Under the pieces are notes generated by a model. The model saw only the letters and a list, made by a program, of their open reading frames with translations, was not told the DNA's origin and did not search any database. Shown in pieces: positions 27,207 through 37,045 of a stretch of DNA of 64,000 nt. The translations under genes and the position numbers were made by a program. The stretch is from Polyangia bacterium (lineage in GTDB: Bacteria; Myxococcota_A; Polyangia; Polyangiales; JAUICN01). The stretch covers positions 226,965-290,964 of the forward strand of contig JAUICN010000003.1 of the NCBI GenBank assembly GCA_030427835.1. The letters run 5' to 3'. The stretch's first letter is position 1. The number at the start of each line of letters is the position of its first letter.

Positions 27207-27940
27207 GATTGCCCCCCCCCAGGAACAACCTGTTTCCCCCGCTTCCATCGATCCATCCGAACCAACGGCGCCGCAGTGGAACCCGAAGCGGTTTCCGTCG
27301 ACCCAGGCTCCGTTGGACGAGCGACTTCCAGGGCCCTGGCGTCCTTGCCCAGCACCTCACGAAGCGCCCCCCGTGCCCGGTGCAAACGGGACATCACCGT
27401 ACCTACGGGGCAGCCAAGCACCTCGGCGGTCTCCCTGTAACTCATTTCCTGGACGTCCACCAACAACAGAACCACCCGATGTTCCTCCGGCAACCGCTCC
27501 ATCTCCTGCCCAACCCTCCGCATCAGCCGATCCTGATCCACCCGTTTTTCCTGATCCGGCAGGTACCCCGAGTCCACACCCATGGGCGCCAAACGGCTCG
27601 CCCCCACAAACTCCGATTGCAGTGCCTCCCGCTCGCGCTTGGCTTTCCGAAACCGATTGATATACAGGTTCATCTGCATACGGAACAGCCAGGCCCGTAG
27701 GTGGGTGCCCGGCTCAAAGCGATCCGCATATCGGCAGGCGCGCACAAACGTATCCTGGACAAGATCCTCCGCCTCCGCCCGTCGCCCGGTCAGACGAAAC
27801 GCAAATGCGTAGAGCCCATCCAAGTGCTCCAGCACCTCCGCGGCAAAATCATCCACGCAAAGCGGTCGTCCAGCCCCAGCTGAGAGGGGAATCAACGCCC
27901 CGTCCTCACTGCCATCGGTCTCGCTACGGCTCGTTGCCAT
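27203..27940 (-). CDS. ECF-type RNA polymerase sigma factor
   Basis: 245 aa. Region 2 is intact (LYAFAFRLTGRRAEAEDLVQDTFVRAC, then LRAWLFRMQMNLYINRFRK, the -10 binding surface). Region 4 has EEHRVVLLLVDVQEMSYRETAEVLGCPVGTVMSRLHRARGALRE, a helix-turn-helix for the -35 element. A Ser/Thr/Pro-rich tail of about 45 residues after region 4 is unusual. ATG 27940 or GTG 27946 can start it. It is coupled to its membrane anti-sigma factor, so it is probably released by an envelope signal. The downstream FrzS-like gene may be part of its operon. Confidence 0.93.
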   Translation of the reverse strand: MATSRSETDGSEDGALIPLSAGAGRPLCVDDFAAEVLEHLDGLYAFAFRLTGRRAEAEDLVQDTFVRACRYADRFEPGTHLRAWLFRMQMNLYINRFRKAKREREALQSEFVGASRLAPMGVDSGYLPDQEKRVDQDRLMRRVGQEMERLPEEHRVVLLLVDVQEMSYRETAEVLGCPVGTVMSRLHRARGALREVLGKDARALEVARPTEPGSTETASGSTAAPLVRMDRWKRGKQVVPGGGQS

Positions 27941-28065
27941 ACCCACACAACACCCGAGCCGACGCCCCTATTCCAGCCATTTTGAGTTTCGATCCGCCTC
28001 TGTGCCGCGGCACCTGGCCTACCGGGCTCGAAACCCGCAAGAAAGCCTGTTTTTCAAGCATTTCA

Positions 28066-28081
28066 GGCAACAGGGGTTGCC
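28066..28081. terminator. Perfect 6-bp hairpin at the 3' end of phaR, possible terminator
   Basis: GGCAAC-AGGG-GTTGCC forms a 6-bp perfect stem with a tetraloop, directly after the phaR stop codon on the minus strand. No U-run follows on either strand, so it is not a canonical intrinsic terminator. It may stabilise the mRNA end or pause transcription before the sigma-factor gene. Confidence 0.35.
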
Positions 28082-28786
28082 CTACTCTCCCTCAGAGGGA
28101 GAACCCGACTCCGTCCCAGGGCTCCCGGAAGGGCGCCTGGGCCGCTCCGAAAGGGTTCTCAACTTGTCCTCAAGTTCATCAATTCGAACCTGAAGGCGCT
28201 TGGCTTCCATTTGAAGGTAGTGGATTGGCCCCACGGCGGCGCCCAGCAAGGCCCGCATACGGTCGTCCGCCATATGGGAAAGCTCATCCAACGCATCCTT
28301 GGATTGCATAAAAACACTGCGGCGTTCCTTGCCGCCCGGCCGTGGCCCCGGAGGGCGACTGCTCAGGCCCAGCTCATCCCTAGGGTTTTGAACAATCTTA
28401 CCAACCTTACCCTCTCGCAAGGAGGTGATTAGTCGCTCACCACCCCGTTGAATCAACCGCTTTAGGGTTCTGGCATTGCGCTGCCTACCCACCCCGCTCT
28501 TCTGCTCTTCGTAGATGATCTGAGCCAGCGTGATGGAGGTCAGTTCCTCCTTGGTCTGGTTGTCGATAATCCGAACATCTTCACCCTGCCGAATAAACTC
28601 GGCCACCTGCTGGAGGGTAACGTAGCGGCTCTCAGACGTATCATAGAGCTTTCGGTTCGCGTACCTCTTGATGAGACGCACCTCACCTGCGGGCACGTCG
28701 TCGTGCAAGCTCTCCTCCAGATCCCTGTCCAGGGCCCGGTCCAAGTCGTCGTCTTCCGAGGTTCCCAAAGGCTCTTCACTAGACAT
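28082..28786 (-). CDS. phaR: PhaR-type polyhydroxyalkanoate synthesis regulator
   Basis: 234 aa. Residues about 25-90 are the PHB/PHA accumulation regulator DNA-binding domain: LIKRYANRKLYDTSESRYVT, then VRIIDNQTKEELTSITLAQI. The C-terminal half contains a phasin-like helical stretch (DALDELSHMADDRMRALLGA, then MEAKRLQVRIDELEDKLR). In other bacteria PhaR binds both PHA granules and promoters of granule-protein genes. ATG 28786 has GGGAG 6 bases upstream; TTG 28792 is the alternative. No PHA synthase is in the window, so the actual target is unknown. Confidence 0.9.
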   Translation of the reverse strand: MSSEEPLGTSEDDDLDRALDRDLEESLHDDVPAGEVRLIKRYANRKLYDTSESRYVTLQQVAEFIRQGEDVRIIDNQTKEELTSITLAQIIYEEQKSGVGRQRNARTLKRLIQRGGERLITSLREGKVGKIVQNPRDELGLSSRPPGPRPGGKERRSVFMQSKDALDELSHMADDRMRALLGAAVGPIHYLQMEAKRLQVRIDELEDKLRTLSERPRRPSGSPGTESGSPSEGE

Positions 28787-28915
28787 AGGCAACTCCCAAC
28801 CACTCCACTGAACCTAAACCCATACGACCCGCAACGGCGAATCTCCCCGCTTGTCTCTCTGGCAGGGTAACCTTCAGGTAAACCCCCATCCCACAGGGAG
28901 ATCGATCGGCGCATA

Positions 28916-29203
28916 TCACGAGGATTTTTCGCTCACAATCTCGGCGTCAGTCACCCCGTCGGATACCGCGGGTGGAGTCACCACGCTCGACGAGGCGATT
29001 TCTGGCTCTTTTGTGGCAGCGGGCACCTGGGGCGCAGCGGGCGCCTGGGGCGTCACGTCGATCTCCTCGTCCGTGGCAAGTCCCCGCTTTAGGCCACGAA
29101 TGGCCTTACCAATGCCCTCCCCCAATTGGGGAAGCCTGCTGGCGCCAAATATCAGCAACAGCACCATAAATACAATCAACCATTCGCCAATTCCTGTGGG
29201 CAC
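28916..29203 (-). CDS. tatA: Sec-independent protein translocase TatA/TatE-family protein
   Basis: 95 aa. GTG 29203 with AAAGGAG 6 bases upstream gives the short TatA N-terminus PTGIGEWLIVFMVLLLIFG, then the hinge FGASRLPQLGEGIGKAIRGLKRGL, the typical TM-hinge-amphipathic-helix layout, and an unstructured Ala/Pro/Val/Glu tail. Longer starts upstream lack a ribosome site and disturb the TM position. TatA builds the pore for folded twin-arginine substrates. tatB and tatC are not in the window. It is transcribed divergently from the HAD phosphatase. Confidence 0.93.
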   Translation of the reverse strand: MPTGIGEWLIVFMVLLLIFGASRLPQLGEGIGKAIRGLKRGLATDEEIDVTPQAPAAPQVPAATKEPEIASSSVVTPPAVSDGVTDAEIVSEKSS

Positions 29204-29310
29204 ACTCGACTCCTTTGACGCAGCAGTTCCAAAAACCCGGCACTGAATACGCACCCTGAGGTTACCGCCGGCATTTCCACACCGCAAGGGAGCAGGTTAA
29301 GGTACGCCCC

Positions 29311-30204
29311 ATGTCTTCCAGGGAACCCAGCGCACCCCACATTCAAGGCCATTCACCCCGGGAATGTTCCAACCCAACCTCCCCGGTAACCCCAAAAGCG
29401 CTGGCGCAACTTCCCGTACACACAATCCAGGGAATCGCCTTCGATGTGGACGGTACCATTTCAGACGCCCAAGGAAAGATCCCCCACACCTCCCTGATCG
29501 CCCTGGAACGTCTACGGGACCATGGAATCCCAGCGCTTGCGGCCACCGGGCGCCCCCTTGCCTGGGCCCAGGCCTATGCCCACCAGTGGCCCATTCTAGG
29601 AGCGGTGGGCGAAAATGGAGCCGCCTGGTGTATCGGCAGGGGTTCCCCCCAGGGCCACGTCGTGCAAGTGGAGTTCCACCTCCCACAATCAGAACTGCAC
29701 CGCTGGTATTCCCAGCGGGAAGAGATTCGAACCCAGGTGGCAGAGAAACTCCCCCAGGTGCCCCAGGCCGGGGATGCCCTTGGCAGGGCCTGTGACCTGG
29801 CCTTCGATATCGGAGAATCCTACCAAGCCACGCCCGAGGATCGGACGGCACTACAGGCCATCGCCACAGGGCACGGGGTGCATTTCGCCTGCTCCAGCAT
29901 CCATGCCCACTTCTCTCCCACCCGCAGCCCGTCCGTTCCCCTATGGGACAAGGCCACGGGCATTTCCCGTGCATTGGAATCCGCGCTCGGGGTTTCCAAT
30001 GAGCACATCCGCAACCACTGGGTATTCGTGGGGGACAGCGGCAACGACGCGGAAGCGTTCGCCTGGTTCACCCACTCGGTCGGCGTGGCCAACGTGCTGA
30101 ACAAGCCCCCCAACCCACTGCCGCAATACGTCACCCCTTCCGCCTACCACACCGGATTTACGGAACTCGTCGATCAAATCTGCAACGCGCGAACAGAACG
30201 CTGA
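29311..30204 (+). CDS. HAD-superfamily phosphatase (HAD-IIB, Cof-like)
   Basis: 297 aa, with about 35 leading residues of low complexity. Motif I GIAFDVDGTISD carries the nucleophile Asp and acid/base Asp. Motif II is ALAATGRPL, and motif IV is VFVGDSGNDAEAFAWF followed by SVGVAN. The C2-type cap between motifs II and III marks the IIB group, which includes sugar-phosphate phosphatases. The substrate cannot be assigned. The sulfotransferase-like gene follows 62 bases downstream on the same strand. Confidence 0.88.
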   Translation: MSSREPSAPHIQGHSPRECSNPTSPVTPKALAQLPVHTIQGIAFDVDGTISDAQGKIPHTSLIALERLRDHGIPALAATGRPLAWAQAYAHQWPILGAVGENGAAWCIGRGSPQGHVVQVEFHLPQSELHRWYSQREEIRTQVAEKLPQVPQAGDALGRACDLAFDIGESYQATPEDRTALQAIATGHGVHFACSSIHAHFSPTRSPSVPLWDKATGISRALESALGVSNEHIRNHWVFVGDSGNDAEAFAWFTHSVGVANVLNKPPNPLPQYVTPSAYHTGFTELVDQICNARTER

Positions 30205-30266
30205 CACCGGCCGTGGTACACCAAAGAAATAGGCCGTACCGAAGGTCCATCCCAGAAGTCCAACCC

Positions 30267-31319
30267 ATGCACGATACCCCCCCAACCCTTGCGCCCCATC
30301 AGCTCGTCTTTGTCATCTCCCCCCCCCGGGCAGGATCCACCCTGCTGCAACGCATGCTCGGCGCCCACGAACAGGTGTTTACCCACCCTGAACCCCACAT
30401 CGTCACCCCCCTTGCCTATCTCGGCTACCACGACCGTGTGGACAAGGCCCCCTACGACCACATCAACTCCGGCGAAGCCATGCGTGACTTTGTGGGCAAC
30501 CTTCCAAGGGGAGAAGAGGACTACCTAGACGCCCTGCGCGCCTACGCCAACACCCTCTACGGCCGTATGCTCGCCACCTCCAAGGCCACGCGTTTTGTGG
30601 ACAAAACACCGGCCTATGCCCTGGTGCTGCCCTTCCTGCGCACGCTCTATCCCACCGCACGCTACATCGTTCTCACCCGGCACCCACTTGCCGTCTTCAG
30701 CTCCTACGCCAACAGTTTTTTTGATGGCCGCTGGCAGGAAGCCCACGCCTACAACCCCATCCTCGAACGCTACATTCCTGCCATGGCCCGGTTTCTCCGG
30801 GATCCCCCCGCCCATTGCCTGCAGGTAAACTACGAATCCCTAGTAACCGAGCCGGAGGCTCAACTCCAATCCCTGTTTGAGTTCCTCGACCTTCCACCGG
30901 ACAGGGGCGCCGTGGACTACGGCAAGCGGGACCGGGAGAACCCCCCGATCCAGGGGCAGGGAGATCCCATCAATGTGCACCGGCACGACCGCCCCGTGGC
31001 AAGTTCCACCGAAAAGTGGGTCGGAGAACTTCTGGAAGACACCGAAAAAAGAGAACTGGCTCACGCCATGTTGGCCCCCCTTGACGACGAAGACCTAACC
31101 ACGTGGGGAACCCCACGGGATCAGCTGTGGGCCCCCATGGAGGGCCTGCCCCAGAACCAAACGCTCACCGAAGACAAGAAGCCAAAGCGGGTGCTCAACC
31201 GCTACACCATGCAACGCATCGCCATGCTCGCCCTGAAAAAAGACATTCACAAGCGCCCCCACGGGGAGTGGCTACGACGCGTCCGCTACTACTGCGACGT
31301 GCTACTCCGCGAGCAATAG
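30267..31319 (+). CDS. Sulfotransferase family protein
   Basis: 350 aa. The 5'-phosphosulfate-binding loop is FVISPPRAGSTLLQRMLGAH near the N-terminus. The 3'-phosphate-binding region is YIVLTRHPLAVFSSYANSFF, with conserved Arg and Ser. The family transfers sulfate from PAPS to a carbohydrate, lipid or peptide acceptor; the acceptor here is unknown. ATG 30267 is preferred over the earlier GTG 30213 because it puts the PAPS loop at the usual distance. A basic C-terminal tail follows the catalytic domain. It converges with aconitase, with 30 bases between the stops. Confidence 0.9.
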   Translation: MHDTPPTLAPHQLVFVISPPRAGSTLLQRMLGAHEQVFTHPEPHIVTPLAYLGYHDRVDKAPYDHINSGEAMRDFVGNLPRGEEDYLDALRAYANTLYGRMLATSKATRFVDKTPAYALVLPFLRTLYPTARYIVLTRHPLAVFSSYANSFFDGRWQEAHAYNPILERYIPAMARFLRDPPAHCLQVNYESLVTEPEAQLQSLFEFLDLPPDRGAVDYGKRDRENPPIQGQGDPINVHRHDRPVASSTEKWVGELLEDTEKRELAHAMLAPLDDEDLTTWGTPRDQLWAPMEGLPQNQTLTEDKKPKRVLNRYTMQRIAMLALKKDIHKRPHGEWLRRVRYYCDVLLREQ

Positions 31320-31349
31320 ACCTCCCAGGGAGGCAGGCACAAAACAGAC

Positions 31350-34016
31350 CTACGATGCTAGATTTCGCAGCACGTAGGAGAGAATCCCCCCGTGACGGTA
31401 GTAATCCACCTCACGGGGCGTATCCAACCGGGCGATGGCCGTGAACGTCTTGCCCGAAGACGCGGTGACCGTCAGTTGCATCCCTGGAGCCAAGTCCTTG
31501 CCCACAGCGATATCAAAGGTCTCTTCTCCTGTTAGGCCCAGGGACTTCCAGGAATCCCCCGAGGCAAACTGAAGCGGCAACACACCCATACCAATCAGGT
31601 TCGACCGGTGAATGCGTTCAAAACTCTGGGCAATGACAGCGCGAACCCCCAGCAGCAGCGTACCCTTTGCCGCCCAGTCACGGGATGAGCCCGTCCCGTA
31701 TTCCTTGCCCGCAAGAACCACAAGCGAGGTCCCTTCCTGCTGGTACTTCTGGGACGCATCAAAAATGGACATGGTTTCACCCGTGGGAATATGGCGAGTC
31801 ACCCCACCCTCCACACCAGGCACCAGCTGGTTGCGCAAACGAATATTGGCAAAGGTGCCGCGCATCATCACCTCGTGATTGCCGCGGCGGCTTCCGTAAC
31901 TGTTGAAGTCCCGTGGGGAAACCCCGCGCTCCCGAAGGTAACGTGCCGCAGGGCTGTCTGAAGCAATGGCCCCCGCAGGGGAAATATGATCGGTGGTGAC
32001 CGAATCCTCGAGCAGGGCCAACACCCGCGCCCCCTGAAGCGATTGCACAGCAGGGGGATCGCCCGCCTTCACTCCGTCAAAGAAGGAGGGCTTTCGAATG
32101 TAGGTGCTCGCATCGCTCCAGGCGAACGTATTGCCCGAGGGCACCTCCACCCGGGCCCACTCCTCGGTGCCCTCCAGCACATGGGCGTAGCGTTCGCGAA
32201 AATGGGCCGTCTTCACCGCCTTGGCCACCGTATCGGAAATCTCCTGCGTGCTTGGCCACACGTCCCGAAGGAACACGTCCTTGCCGTCCCTATCCTGACC
32301 CAGGGGATCCGTCTGCAAATCCAGATCCACAGAACCCGCTAGCGCGTAGGCCACCACCAACGGCGGCGAAGCCAGGTAGTTCGCGCGGGTATGGGGGCTC
32401 ACACGCCCCTCAAAGTTTCGATTGCCACTGAGGACAGACGCCACCGCCAGATTCTGTGACTGAATGCCCTCCACAATAGGGGCATCCAAGGGGCCAGAGT
32501 TTCCTATGCAAGTGGTGCAGCCGTAGCCCACCAGGTGAAAGCCCAGGGCCTCAAGGTCACCCAGCACATCGGCTTCCTTGAGGTATTCGGTCACCACTTG
32601 GGATCCTGGCGCAAGACTCGTCTTCACCCAGGGCTTGACCATCAGTCCACGGGCCTGGGCTTTCTTGGCCAACAGTCCAGCCCCCAACATCACCGCAGGG
32701 TTCGAGGTGTTGGTACAACTCGTAATGGCCGCGATCACCACCGCCCCGTGCTGCAGTTCAAACTGGTGCCCCCGGTTTTCCACCGAAGCGCGAGCACCCG
32801 GACCACCCACGTTCAGCCCCTCAAAGGTGTTTCGCCAGGAGGACTGCATATCCGACAGGGCCACACGATCCTGGGGTCGCTTGGGCCCCGCAAGGCTGGG
32901 GACCACCTGACTCAAATCCAACTCCAGGACCGCCGAAAACTCGGGTTCAGGTTGGTCCGCCGTGTGAAACAATCCCTGGGCGGTGGTCACCGCGCGCACC
33001 ACGTCCACCTCATCGTCAGACCGGCCAGAAAACTTCAGGTAACGGAGGGTCTGCTCATCCACCGGAAAGAAACCCATGGTGGCACCATACTCGGGTGCCA
33101 TGTTGGCAATGGTGGCTCGATCCGGCAGCGACAGGGACGCAAGCCCATCTCCGAAAAATTCCACAAACTTACCCACCACACCGTGGCCACGAAGCATCTC
33201 CGTCACCGTCAACACCAAATCGGTGGCCGTCGCCCCCTCTGGCATAGCCCCTCGGAGCCGAAACCCCACAACCTGGGGAACCAGCATGGTGATGGGCTGA
33301 CCGAGCATGGCGGCCTCTGCCTCAATGCCACCCACACCCCAACCCAACACACCCAACCCATTGATCATGGTGGTATGAGAATCCGTTCCCACCAGGGAAT
33401 CCGGGTAGGCCATGACCCCGTCAGAATCCTTCCGTTGGAACACCACATGGGCCAAGTACTCCAGGTTCACCTGGTGAACGATGCCCGTGCCCGGAGGAAC
33501 CACACGCATGTTGTCAAAGGCCTGCTGCCCCCACTTGAGAAACTGGTAGCGCTCCTGGTTTCGCTGGAACTCAAGCTCCACGTTTTCCTGAAAAGAACGC
33601 AGCGTTCCGTAGGAATCCACCTGCACGGAGTGATCGATCACCAGATCCACAGGCTGTAAGGGATTGATACGCGATGCGTCCCCGCCCATGGACTGGAAGG
33701 ATTCACGCATGGCCGCCAAATCCACCACCGCGGGCACCCCCGTGAAGTCCTGCAACAGGACCCGGGCTGGGCGAAACGCGATCTCGGTGGAAGGCGCATC
33801 CTTTGGATTCCACCGGGCCACCGCCTCGATATCGCCCCGGGTCACGGTATCCCCATCCTCATTGCGCAGAAGGTTCTCAAGCAACACGCGAATCGAATAG
33901 GGCAACCGTTGCACACCACCTGGAAGCCTAAGCGTATCCTTCAACCCCCCGAGGCGATGAAAGGCCACCTTTTGGCCACCCACTGTCAATGCATCACGTG
34001 TTCCGAAACTATCCAT
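31350..34016 (-). CDS. acnA: Aconitate hydratase A
   Basis: AcnA/IRP1-type aconitase interconverting citrate and isocitrate in the TCA cycle, about 888 aa. Iron-sulfur ligands are seen in [12 protein letters not shown] and [14 protein letters not shown]. Substrate-site motifs include [21 protein letters not shown] and the swivelling-domain [19 protein letters not shown] 34016 is chosen because GGGGAG sits 7 bases upstream and the following residues ([10 protein letters not shown]) match family N-termini; the frame continues to 34046. The gene is divergent from tRNA-Cys. Confidence 0.97.
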   Translation of the reverse strand: MDSFGTRDALTVGGQKVAFHRLGGLKDTLRLPGGVQRLPYSIRVLLENLLRNEDGDTVTRGDIEAVARWNPKDAPSTEIAFRPARVLLQDFTGVPAVVDLAAMRESFQSMGGDASRINPLQPVDLVIDHSVQVDSYGTLRSFQENVELEFQRNQERYQFLKWGQQAFDNMRVVPPGTGIVHQVNLEYLAHVVFQRKDSDGVMAYPDSLVGTDSHTTMINGLGVLGWGVGGIEAEAAMLGQPITMLVPQVVGFRLRGAMPEGATATDLVLTVTEMLRGHGVVGKFVEFFGDGLASLSLPDRATIANMAPEYGATMGFFPVDEQTLRYLKFSGRSDDEVDVVRAVTTAQGLFHTADQPEPEFSAVLELDLSQVVPSLAGPKRPQDRVALSDMQSSWRNTFEGLNVGGPGARASVENRGHQFELQHGAVVIAAITSCTNTSNPAVMLGAGLLAKKAQARGLMVKPWVKTSLAPGSQVVTEYLKEADVLGDLEALGFHLVGYGCTTCIGNSGPLDAPIVEGIQSQNLAVASVLSGNRNFEGRVSPHTRANYLASPPLVVAYALAGSVDLDLQTDPLGQDRDGKDVFLRDVWPSTQEISDTVAKAVKTAHFRERYAHVLEGTEEWARVEVPSGNTFAWSDASTYIRKPSFFDGVKAGDPPAVQSLQGARVLALLEDSVTTDHISPAGAIASDSPAARYLRERGVSPRDFNSYGSRRGNHEVMMRGTFANIRLRNQLVPGVEGGVTRHIPTGETMSIFDASQKYQQEGTSLVVLAGKEYGTGSSRDWAAKGTLLLGVRAVIAQSFERIHRSNLIGMGVLPLQFASGDSWKSLGLTGEETFDIAVGKDLAPGMQLTVTASSGKTFTAIARLDTPREVDYYRHGGILSYVLRNLAS

Positions 34017-34085
34017 CAGGCTCTCCCCTTCATCCCTACGCCCCACAGCCAGGCTGTACAGACGGTCTGCGTATTCGAGGCTCGG

Positions 34086-34114
34086 ATTCTACCGCAGTCG
34101 CCCGCACTTTTGCA
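34086..34114 (-). promoter_or_regulatory. Possible sigma70-type promoter of acnA
   Basis: Read on the minus strand, TGCAAA (34114-34109) and TAGAAT (34091-34086) are separated by 17 bases and lie about 70 bases upstream of the acnA ATG. The -10 matches the consensus well; the -35 is weak. This is a pattern match only. Confidence 0.35.
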
Positions 34115-34206
34115 CCCCAAGTATCGGATCCCATCCGCAACCCCGGGCCTGTGGCCTTCTTGGACCTGGACAATTCTAGGCCAGGGGGCTAAGTCGACCC
34201 TGCAAC

Positions 34207-34281
34207 GGCGCCGTGGCCAAGTGGTAAGGCAGAGGTTTGCAAAATCTCCATTCACCGGTTCGAATCCGGTCGGCGCCTCCA
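34207..34281 (+). tRNA. tRNA-Cys (anticodon GCA)
   Basis: A 75-base cloverleaf. The 7-bp acceptor stem is GGCGCCG with CGGCGCC, the anticodon loop reads TTTGCAAAA, the T arm is ACCGG-TTCGAAT-CCGGT, the discriminator base is U (as in tRNA-Cys) and CCA is encoded. The D arm is GCC-AAGTGGTAA-GGC. It lies 17 bases upstream of the astB start, on the same strand. Confidence 0.97.
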
Positions 34282-34298
34282 TCTTTCGAGGGATCCCA

Positions 34299-35657
34299 TT
34301 GAACCCCACCGACGAAGTCGATCTATTTCTCGATGGGCTAGTGGGCCCCACCCACACCTTTGGGGGGTTGGCACCAGGCAATCTGGCCTCCGCCTCCAAC
34401 GCCCACCGGCCCTCCAACCCCCGCGCGGCCGCAAAGCAGGCCCTGCAAAAATCCCATTTGGTATCCCAAATCGGGGCCGCCACCGGTGGTGCGTGCCAAT
34501 GGATCATGCCCCCCCACGAACGGCCCCACCTGCCCACGCTTCGTCGCTTGGGGTATGGGGGTTCAGACGCGCAGGTTCTTGCCAAGGTTGCCCAAGAGAA
34601 CCCCACCCTGCTCCATCAAGTCAGCTCCTCTTCGGCCATGTGGGCTGCAAATGCAGCGACCGTCACCCCCGAAATGGACGCACAGGATGGTCACCTCCAT
34701 CTGACCCCCGCCAATCTCTGCACGCACATCCATCGCGCCGTGGAGACGCCCACCACAGCATCGGTTCTCCAACGGATGTTTGCACCGTTTCCCCACGTCA
34801 CACACCACCCTGCCCTTCCATCCCACCCGGATTTCGGAGATGAGGGCGCCGCCAACCAGGTAAGGTTCAATCACGGCAAGCACAGTGTGCGACTGCTCGT
34901 CCACGGTACCGCCACAGAAAACACCCAGGGCCCCCAAAAAGCCCCAGCCAGACAATCCAAGACCGCACTCCAGAGCCTCATGCGCCAGCATAATCCACGT
35001 ACCCCGTGGATCACCGCACAACAACATCCTAGAGCCATCGACGGGGGCGTCTTTCACAACGATGTCATCTCCATGGGGCACCACAACACCTTCATCACCC
35101 ATGAACAGGCCTTCACCAACACAGAAGAGGTCATTCAGAACCTGACCCAACATATGCCCAGCCTTAAAGCCCATAGAATCTCTAAAGAGGACCTCTCCCT
35201 GTCAGATGCGGTGCACACCTACCTCTTCAACAGCCAGCTCATCCATCTTGGAGATCACCAACTCGCGGCCATTGCGCCGCAACAATGTGCAGAGCACCCA
35301 CAGGCCGTGGCCGTTTGGGAAAGGTTGCTGGCCGATCAAGCGATTGCCGAGGTTCACTACCTGGATCTGCGCGAGAGTATGTGCAACGGCGGTGGCCCCG
35401 CATGCCTACGGCTACTGGTTCCCGTTCTACGCAGCAGCCTCCAACACACCCACACGCCCTGGGCCCTGAACGATGGGCTCTACGACACCCTTACCCGATG
35501 GATAGACACGCACTACCGGGACCGCCTCGAGCCACAGGACCTCAGGGATCCCCAACTGCTACAGGACAGCCAGCAAGCACTGGATCGGTTGACCCAAATC
35601 CTTCAACTGGGATCCATCTACACCTTCCAAGGATCCACATCAGATCCATCACCCTAG
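34299..35657 (+). CDS. astB: N-succinylarginine dihydrolase
   Basis: AstB hydrolyses N2-succinylarginine to succinylornithine, CO2 and two ammonia in the arginine succinyltransferase pathway. Motifs: DGLVGPTHTFGGLAPGNLAS, PHERPHLPTLRRLGYGGSDA, SSSAMWAANAATVTPE, FGDEGAAN (catalytic Glu), VFHNDVISMGHHN (catalytic His) and MCNGGGPACLRL (catalytic Cys). The start is TTG 34299 with GAGGGA upstream. The frame is open further back but runs through the tRNA, so earlier ATGs are excluded. 452 aa fits the family (about 440-450). No other ast gene is in the window. Confidence 0.95.
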   Translation: MNPTDEVDLFLDGLVGPTHTFGGLAPGNLASASNAHRPSNPRAAAKQALQKSHLVSQIGAATGGACQWIMPPHERPHLPTLRRLGYGGSDAQVLAKVAQENPTLLHQVSSSSAMWAANAATVTPEMDAQDGHLHLTPANLCTHIHRAVETPTTASVLQRMFAPFPHVTHHPALPSHPDFGDEGAANQVRFNHGKHSVRLLVHGTATENTQGPQKAPARQSKTALQSLMRQHNPRTPWITAQQHPRAIDGGVFHNDVISMGHHNTFITHEQAFTNTEEVIQNLTQHMPSLKAHRISKEDLSLSDAVHTYLFNSQLIHLGDHQLAAIAPQQCAEHPQAVAVWERLLADQAIAEVHYLDLRESMCNGGGPACLRLLVPVLRSSLQHTHTPWALNDGLYDTLTRWIDTHYRDRLEPQDLRDPQLLQDSQQALDRLTQILQLGSIYTFQGSTSDPSP

Positions 35658-35672
35658 GCCGCAGGCCAGGCC

Positions 35673-36947
35673 CTACAACGAATCCAAGGAACAAAACATG
35701 GATGCCAGATCCCGCGCTTCCAACATGTTGTCCTCGATGCTGCAGTAGGTCCATCCGCCGTAACGGCCCATGGAATAAACGCCGCAGGCCTTCAACCATT
35801 CCCGTTTTTTCTCCACCTCGTCCCGGGAAGATTGGGTGATGTGCACGTAGGCGGGATCCAACACCACATGGTGTTCGGAGAGCAACCTGTGCCCGTGCAC
35901 CAAACCCACCTGGCCAAGATCACGAAGCACGCGACTGCGGTATTCCGCAATCACCTCAGGGGACAACTCGACGGCCCGGTCGAACCCCACCTCCACATAG
36001 AGGCTCATGCGATCGTCCCCAAAAATATTGTCGTAGAAGCCCACACGGTAAAAGGACACATCCTTCTGTGGAAAGTAGGACCAGTGAATGTCGGAGGGGC
36101 CTTTTTGATCAAACCCCAGGTTAAACACCAACACCTTGTTCCAGGAGTACACCTCCGGTGAATAGGGGATGGACGCCAACTCCATCAGGCGTGGAAAGGG
36201 CATGGAACTCACCAGGTAGTCATACCGGTATTTCCCCTGGGTAGTTTCCGCCACCCGATCCTTCAGAGAGAGGGAAAGAAGTTCCTCGTTCAATCGAATG
36301 CGCGAAGAATCCACCTGTTGCGCCAACGCATGGACATACTGAATGGCCCCACCCCGGGGATAGGTAAACGTACTGTTGTAGCTGCGGTTGTCGGAGGCAC
36401 GAAAGTTAGCGATGATCTCGTTCTCATCGGCATAGGGAAAGAACCTCCCCATGGCATCCACGTCAAGCGCAGACAGATCGGTAGCGTAGAGTTTTTCGTT
36501 GTAAGGAATCAAAAACTTTTCAGCAATACTTACGCCAAACTTGCTGTACAGCATGGACTTGAAATCCAAGGAGGAAGACTCCGTGCGCTGACGCAGATCC
36601 ACCAAGCAATCGATAAAGTCCTCCTTGGGGAGCTGGTGAATGTTCTTCTGAAACGGAAAATCGATCCAGGTTCCATCCCAATAGATCTTGGCAGACTTCT
36701 CCACCCGAAGAACCTCATCCGACATGCGGGAGACCAGTTCCCGCTCCAACTCAGGGTGCTTAAAGTGGAAAAAGTGCCCGGAATAGTCCCAAACGAAACC
36801 ATCCTGATGCACGGTTCGGCAGTACCCGCCAATCTCGGACTCCCGCTCCAATACAAGGTAATCTTCGCTTTTCAGTTTCCCCGCAAAGGACAATCCCGAA
36901 ACTCCAGCACCCACCACCAAGAAACGTACACGTTGTTCCGTCACCAT
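35673..36947 (-). CDS. FAD-dependent oxidoreductase, UDP-galactopyranose mutase/protoporphyrinogen oxidase-like
   Basis: About 424 aa. The N-terminal dinucleotide fold has [19 protein letters not shown], followed by [15 protein letters not shown] and the downstream [15 protein letters not shown]. Later motifs are [27 protein letters not shown] and [17 protein letters not shown]. The C-terminus [23 protein letters not shown] closes the FAD site. Close relatives occur in surface polysaccharide loci, but the substrate is not known; a heme-pathway role is not supported by context. GGAGG lies just upstream; starts at 36950 (GTG), 36947 (ATG) and 36944 (GTG) are all possible. It converges with astB (15 bases between stops). 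Confidence 0.85.
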   Translation of the reverse strand: MVTEQRVRFLVVGAGVSGLSFAGKLKSEDYLVLERESEIGGYCRTVHQDGFVWDYSGHFFHFKHPELERELVSRMSDEVLRVEKSAKIYWDGTWIDFPFQKNIHQLPKEDFIDCLVDLRQRTESSSLDFKSMLYSKFGVSIAEKFLIPYNEKLYATDLSALDVDAMGRFFPYADENEIIANFRASDNRSYNSTFTYPRGGAIQYVHALAQQVDSSRIRLNEELLSLSLKDRVAETTQGKYRYDYLVSSMPFPRLMELASIPYSPEVYSWNKVLVFNLGFDQKGPSDIHWSYFPQKDVSFYRVGFYDNIFGDDRMSLYVEVGFDRAVELSPEVIAEYRSRVLRDLGQVGLVHGHRLLSEHHVVLDPAYVHITQSSRDEVEKKREWLKACGVYSMGRYGGWTYCSIEDNMLEARDLASMFCSLDSL

Positions 36948-37045
36948 CACCCTCCACGTTTTGCGTCCGCGCTATCTTACCCCAACGACATCCTACGCCA
37001 GAACTTCCCAGTTCACTCTGAAGCGGCCTAGCTGAGATTTCACAC

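Noticed and set aside
31320-31349. Palindrome CCTCCCAGGGAGG between sulfotransferase and acnA as terminator
   Set aside because: The central loop is too small for a stable hairpin of full stem length and no U-run follows on either strand.
33909-34298. Earlier ATG start for astB
   Set aside because: The upstream in-frame part runs through tRNA-Cys and has no similarity to AstB; the TTG at 34299 with GAGGGA upstream fits the family length.
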